Part shown: positions 32,975-35,875 of the stretch, one piece after another
How positions within the stretch are numbered: the first letter of the stretch is position 1
Layout: the number at the start of each line of letters is the position of its first letter
Assembly (NCBI GenBank): GCA_030433115.1
Contig: JAUILH010000029.1
Coordinates: 1 to 35,875, forward strand
DNA length: 35,875 nt
Reading direction: 5' to 3'
Origin: Bacteroidia bacterium
GTDB lineage: Bacteria > Bacteroidota > Bacteroidia > Flavobacteriales_D > JAUILH01
Program-made: the position numbers and the translations under genes
Notes under the pieces: model-generated
Seen by the model: only the letters and a program-made list of their open reading frames with translations
Told to the model about the DNA's origin: nothing
Database searches by the model: none

Positions 32975-34318
32975 CTAAACACCAGTATAATTCTGAGGTG
33001 TAATTAGTTTCATTTCGGCCTTAATCGCATTACTTACATCCAAAGTATCAATGAAAGCATGAATGGAAGTCTGATTGATTTCCGTATTTACTCGTGTCAA
33101 CGCCTTCAAGGTTTCATAAGGATTGGGATATGCCTCTCGTCTTAGAATGGTTTGCAAGGCTTCTGCCACAACTGCCCAGTTCTTTTCCAAATCCCTGTCG
33201 AAGGCACGCTCGTTGAGCAATAATTTGTTCAAACCTCTCAAGGTGCTTTTGAAGGCGATTAAAGAGTGTGCAATAGGCATTCCCACATTTCTTAAAACGG
33301 TAGAATCCGTCAAATCTCTTTGCAATCTTGAGACTGGTAATTTAGCCGATAGGTGCTCATAGAAGGCATTGGCTATTCCAATATTGCCCTCAGAATTTTC
33401 AAAATCGATTGGGTTGACCTTGTGGGGCATGGCACTTGATCCCACTTCTCCTTTCTTAATTTTTTGCTTGAAGTATTCCATTGAAATATATGTCCACATA
33501 TCTCTGTTCAAGTCCAAAATAATGGTGTTGATGCGTCTCAAACCATCAAATAGGGCGGCCAGATTATCGTAGTGTTCAATTTGTGTAGTGGTCTGAGACC
33601 TGCTCAAACCCAAAGATTGACTCACGAAATTATTGGCAAACTCCACCCAGTTATGCTGAGGGTAAGCTACCACATGTGCATTTAAGTTTCCGGTAGCGCC
33701 TCCAAATTTAGCAGAGAAAGGTACTTGCTTTACCTGAGCATACTGAATCTCAAGTCGTTCAATAAATACATTGATCTCTTTTCCCAAACGCGTGGGAGAA
33801 GCTGGTTGACCATGGGTTCTGGCCAGCATAGGAATGTTTGTCCAGTCTGCCGCCAATTGCTTCAAAGTACTGATTAGCTCATCAAGGCATGGATACAACA
33901 CATCTTCAAGAGAGTCCTTAATTGACTTTGGAACGGACGTGTTATTGATGTCCTGAGAAGTCAACCCAAAATGAACGAACTCCTTTTGATCACCCAAATT
34001 CAGGTCATCCATCTTCTCTTTAATGAAGTATTCAACGGCCTTTACATCATGGTTGGTCACTTTTTCAATCTCCTTCACACGCAAGGCATCTGCCTCAGAA
34101 AAATCCAAATAAATTCGACGAAGATCAGAGTATACCTCTTTGTTGAATCCCTGTAATTGCTCCAAAGGAAGTTCGCACAATGCAATGTAATATTCGATTT
34201 CAACCAATACGCGGTATCGAATCAAAGCGGCTTCTGAGAAATAAAGGTGTAGCTCGTTAGTGGCTCTTCTGTACCTGCCGTCAACAGGAGAAATTGCGTT
34301 TAAAGTGTTCAGTTCCAT
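32975..34318 (-). CDS. purB: adenylosuccinate lyase
   Basis: A 447-residue cytoplasmic enzyme of the fumarase/aspartase superfamily. It acts twice in purine synthesis, releasing fumarate from SAICAR and from adenylosuccinate. Seen are the early ISPVDGRYRRAT substrate segment, LTSQDINNT (119-127), RTHGQPASPT (167-176, with the catalytic His) and the superfamily signature GSSAMPHKVNPIDFEN (293-308) with the catalytic Ser. Length and the E. coli-type PurB pattern agree. Its promoter TATTTTTG lies 19 bases upstream and overlaps the region of the inverted repeat shared with the divergent EI24 gene. The gene ends 53 bases from the terminator of the convergent cargo gene. Confidence 0.97.
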   Translation of the reverse strand: MELNTLNAISPVDGRYRRATNELHLYFSEAALIRYRVLVEIEYYIALCELPLEQLQGFNKEVYSDLRRIYLDFSEADALRVKEIEKVTNHDVKAVEYFIKEKMDDLNLGDQKEFVHFGLTSQDINNTSVPKSIKDSLEDVLYPCLDELISTLKQLAADWTNIPMLARTHGQPASPTRLGKEINVFIERLEIQYAQVKQVPFSAKFGGATGNLNAHVVAYPQHNWVEFANNFVSQSLGLSRSQTTTQIEHYDNLAALFDGLRRINTIILDLNRDMWTYISMEYFKQKIKKGEVGSSAMPHKVNPIDFENSEGNIGIANAFYEHLSAKLPVSRLQRDLTDSTVLRNVGMPIAHSLIAFKSTLRGLNKLLLNERAFDRDLEKNWAVVAEALQTILRREAYPNPYETLKALTRVNTEINQTSIHAFIDTLDVSNAIKAEMKLITPQNYTGV

Positions 34319-34337
34319 AATGCATGAATTAAGGCGC

Positions 34338-34345
34338 CAAAAATA
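34338..34345 (-). promoter_or_regulatory. -7 promoter box of purB
   Basis: On the minus strand TATTTTTG fits TAnnTTTG exactly, 19 bases before the purB ATG. The position expected for its -33 element falls on the left arm of the inverted repeat at 34364-34375. Confidence 0.65.
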
Positions 34346-34363
34346 GGATTATTCACGCACTAT

Positions 34364-34401
34364 TGGAACTTAATTTTAATAGAGTTTGCAATTAAGTTCC
34401 A
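34364..34401. repeat. 12-base inverted repeat between purB and the EI24 gene
   Basis: Perfect arms TGGAACTTAATT (34364-34375) and AATTAAGTTCCA (34390-34401) around a 14-base centre, ending two bases before the EI24-gene ATG (34404). The sequence AGTTCCATAATGC occurs at the right arm (34395-34407) and again over the purB start (34311-34323). Confidence 0.85.
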
Positions 34402-34403
34402 TA

Positions 34404-35234
34404 ATGCCAATATTTACGCTCGTGAATTTCATAAAAAATATTTGGAAGGGACTTTGGTGCTATGTGGAAGGGACACAGTTCATCATTAAGCACAAGCTTT
34501 ACATTTATTTTTTGGCCCCAATTATCATAGGTGTAGGTTTCTATTTTTTAGGTGATTGGTTTGATGATATTTCTGAAAAGACAGCCATTGCCGGAGACAA
34601 TATGCACGAATGGATGATGTCTGCTCTTAAAAAAGAGTTTTGGAAGGGGATGGCCTACATGTTCAAAGAATCGCAAAAGTACATTGCAGTAATGATCCTG
34701 TCTACTGTATGGGCTATTTTGTCTGAAAGGGTAGAGGAGATTCTCACTGGAAATAATTACCCATTTGTATGGAAGTATTATGTGGCAGACATTAAGCGTG
34801 GACTAAGAATCAACTTATGGGCAATGATCCAGGAATACCTCATATTCTTTGCTTACTTAATCATTGCTCTCATCTTCGACTTCCCTGAATGGATCAATAT
34901 AATAATGGCACTGGTGATTGGTTTCTGGTACTATGGCTGGGGGTATATGGATTATATTTTGGAACGAAGACGTCTCAATATCGCTCAGAGTATCCATTTT
35001 GGTCGTCAGCACGCTGGTTTGGCATTTGGTATCGGTATCATTTACTCGGTGGCGTTTGAGTACATCCCACTTGGACTAGGTTTGTTGGTTGCTCCTATTG
35101 CCATGGTGGGAACCACACTTGTAATGAGTGAGTTGGTTGATTTAAGCATCAACCGATATGCTGTGAAAAAAGAACCGGTCAGCGTATCTGATGTTACTCA
35201 AGAACTCCCATCAGACAAAGAACCGGAAAAATAG
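34404..35234 (+). CDS. EI24-domain (CysZ-like) inner-membrane protein
   Basis: A 276-residue membrane protein with about four hydrophobic segments (IYFLAPIIIGVGFYFLGDW, YIAVMILSTVWAILSE, LIFFAYLIIALIFDFPEWINIIMALVIGFWYYGW, FGIGIIYSVAFEYIPLGLGLLVAPIAMVGTTLV). The N-terminal IWKGLWCYVEGTQFIIKHKLYIYFLAPI and the central FDFPEWIN region fit the EI24 family, whose bacterial member CysZ moves sulfate; the substrate here is uncertain. An in-frame TTG at 34386 would put the start inside the inverted repeat, so the ATG at 34404 is preferred. No clear promoter is seen, and a hairpin from the inverted repeat would end two bases before the start codon. The C-terminal tail (KKEPVSVSDVTQELPSDKE) is soluble. 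Confidence 0.8.
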   Translation: MPIFTLVNFIKNIWKGLWCYVEGTQFIIKHKLYIYFLAPIIIGVGFYFLGDWFDDISEKTAIAGDNMHEWMMSALKKEFWKGMAYMFKESQKYIAVMILSTVWAILSERVEEILTGNNYPFVWKYYVADIKRGLRINLWAMIQEYLIFFAYLIIALIFDFPEWINIIMALVIGFWYYGWGYMDYILERRRLNIAQSIHFGRQHAGLAFGIGIIYSVAFEYIPLGLGLLVAPIAMVGTTLVMSELVDLSINRYAVKKEPVSVSDVTQELPSDKEPEK

Positions 35235-35275
35235 AGGCATGGTTTATGTTTCATGGGCTGTAACCTTTAAATAGT

Positions 35276-35283
35276 TATATTTG
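35276..35283 (+). promoter_or_regulatory. -7 promoter box of the last gene
   Basis: TATATTTG, exact TAnnTTTG, 21 bases before the ATG at 35305. Confidence 0.6.
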
Positions 35284-35304
35284 TTAGTCTACAAAAGAGT
35301 GTAT

Positions 35305-35875
35305 ATGAAAGTATTGATTTTACTTGGAGCCCTAATGATGTCTTTGACTTCTTTAGCGAACATTACCCCAGAAACACCGGATACCAATATCAATGTTATT
35401 GACAAAGCCAAAGTACAAACCTGGATGGCAGATGCGCGCCACAAGATGTTTGAAAAAGATTGGAGAGGTGCATTGGCCGGTTTCAGAGAGGTGCTGAAGG
35501 TGGACAAAGGCAATGCCAAGGCTGAGTACAGAGTGGCAGAGTGTCAATACGAATTAATGGTCTATCCATTTGCCCTGGAACACTTAAAGAAGGCAGAAGA
35601 TTTGAAAGGACCGGATGTGAGTAAGGAATTCTATTTTACAAAAGGGAAAATTCATCAGAGACTGGGGCAGATGGATGAAGCGATTGCCGCTTTCAACAAG
35701 TTTAAAGAAACATATGGTGCGGAAAAGGCAGCCCAAGAGCCTTATATTATCGAGAAATGGATCAGCGATTGTGAATATGCAAAAAAAGCCATGCAGGCTC
35801 CAATTAATGTTGAGGTAACTGGTTTGGGAGATATGGTAAATGGCAGATACAGAGACTACGGTCCAGTATTATCGC
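35305..35875 (+). CDS. TPR protein, probably PD40/OmpA (PorE-like) type, partial
   Basis: The first 190 codons of a gene cut by the window edge. A signal peptide (KVLILLGALMMSLTSLA) is followed by TPR units (MFEKDWRGALAGFREVLKVDKGNAKAEYRVAECQYEL, YPFALEHLKKAEDLKG and FYFTKGKIHQRLGQMDEAIAAFNKF). The visible end, VTGLGDMVNGRYRDYGPVLS, is the pattern that opens PD40/WD40-like repeats in Bacteroidota proteins with TPR, PD40 and C-terminal OmpA domains. That family includes PorE, an outer-membrane-associated T9SS component that binds peptidoglycan. The OmpA domain would lie beyond the window, so this is an inference. Confidence 0.75.
   Translation, partial: MKVLILLGALMMSLTSLANITPETPDTNINVIDKAKVQTWMADARHKMFEKDWRGALAGFREVLKVDKGNAKAEYRVAECQYELMVYPFALEHLKKAEDLKGPDVSKEFYFTKGKIHQRLGQMDEAIAAFNKFKETYGAEKAAQEPYIIEKWISDCEYAKKAMQAPINVEVTGLGDMVNGRYRDYGPVLS

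Overview
The window is chromosomal DNA of a Bacteroidota bacterium, most likely a marine or aquatic member of the Flavobacteriales (inference). The signs are a type IX secretion (T9SS) C-terminal sorting domain, GldK/GldJ-like and GldN-like proteins, many small secreted beta-barrels with signal peptides ending in AQ or SQ, two-component proteins with TPR and LytTR domains, and promoter-like TAnnTTTG (-7) boxes with almost no Shine-Dalgarno sequences. Gene density is high. I see no tRNA, rRNA, IS element, prophage module or CRISPR array, and no gene-free stretch longer than about 260 bases.

Region by region: (1) 1-1080, minus strand: a textbook SAM-I riboswitch with its own promoter leads an osmC-like gene followed by a trans-sulfuration enzyme cut by the window edge, a methionine or homocysteine synthesis operon. 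(2) 1130-5261: a large secreted protein with two degenerate FGE/GldK-like halves, two small beta-barrel proteins in the same direction, and a convergent outer-membrane protein. (3) 5313-10196: hemE with an OmpA-domain protein, a strong terminator, a UMF1-type MFS transporter and L-2-hydroxyglutarate oxidase. (4) 10313-12129: an ECF sigma factor translationally coupled to a membrane protein that fuses an anti-sigma-like N-terminus to a proline-rich spacer and a DUF2807-type beta-solenoid. (5) 12276-14796: two minus-strand conserved hypotheticals flanking a secreted protein with GldN-like features and duplicated YGNP repeats. (6) 14912-22386: a MarR regulator with a palindromic operator, then fadN, fadA, a TPR protein, fadE and a membrane acyltransferase: a fatty-acid beta-oxidation operon of the fadNAE type. 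(7) 22383-25790: a GldK/GldJ-like FGE-fold protein, an ATP-grasp enzyme and a divergent secreted beta-helix protein. (8) 25933-32863: a TPR sensor kinase, a LytTR response regulator and a 1293-residue T9SS cargo protein with VCBS-like, HYR-like and SprB-like repeats. (9) 32975-35875: purB, a divergent EI24-type membrane protein with a 12-bp inverted repeat at its start codon, and the beginning of a TPR protein that may be of the PorE type.

The themes are central metabolism (heme, purine, methionine, beta-oxidation) interleaved with cell-envelope genes. Proteins resembling T9SS core parts (two FGE/GldK-like, one GldN-like, one possible PorE-like) lie scattered rather than in the usual gldKLMN cluster, so they are best read as paralogues of unknown role. 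The most unusual items are the anti-sigma/DUF2807 fusion, the two-module FGE-like protein with its small barrels, the GldN-like duplicated protein, the repeated unstructured spacers in the fad operon, and the run of genes whose -7 boxes lie only 4-7 nt before the start codon, suggesting leaderless mRNAs.
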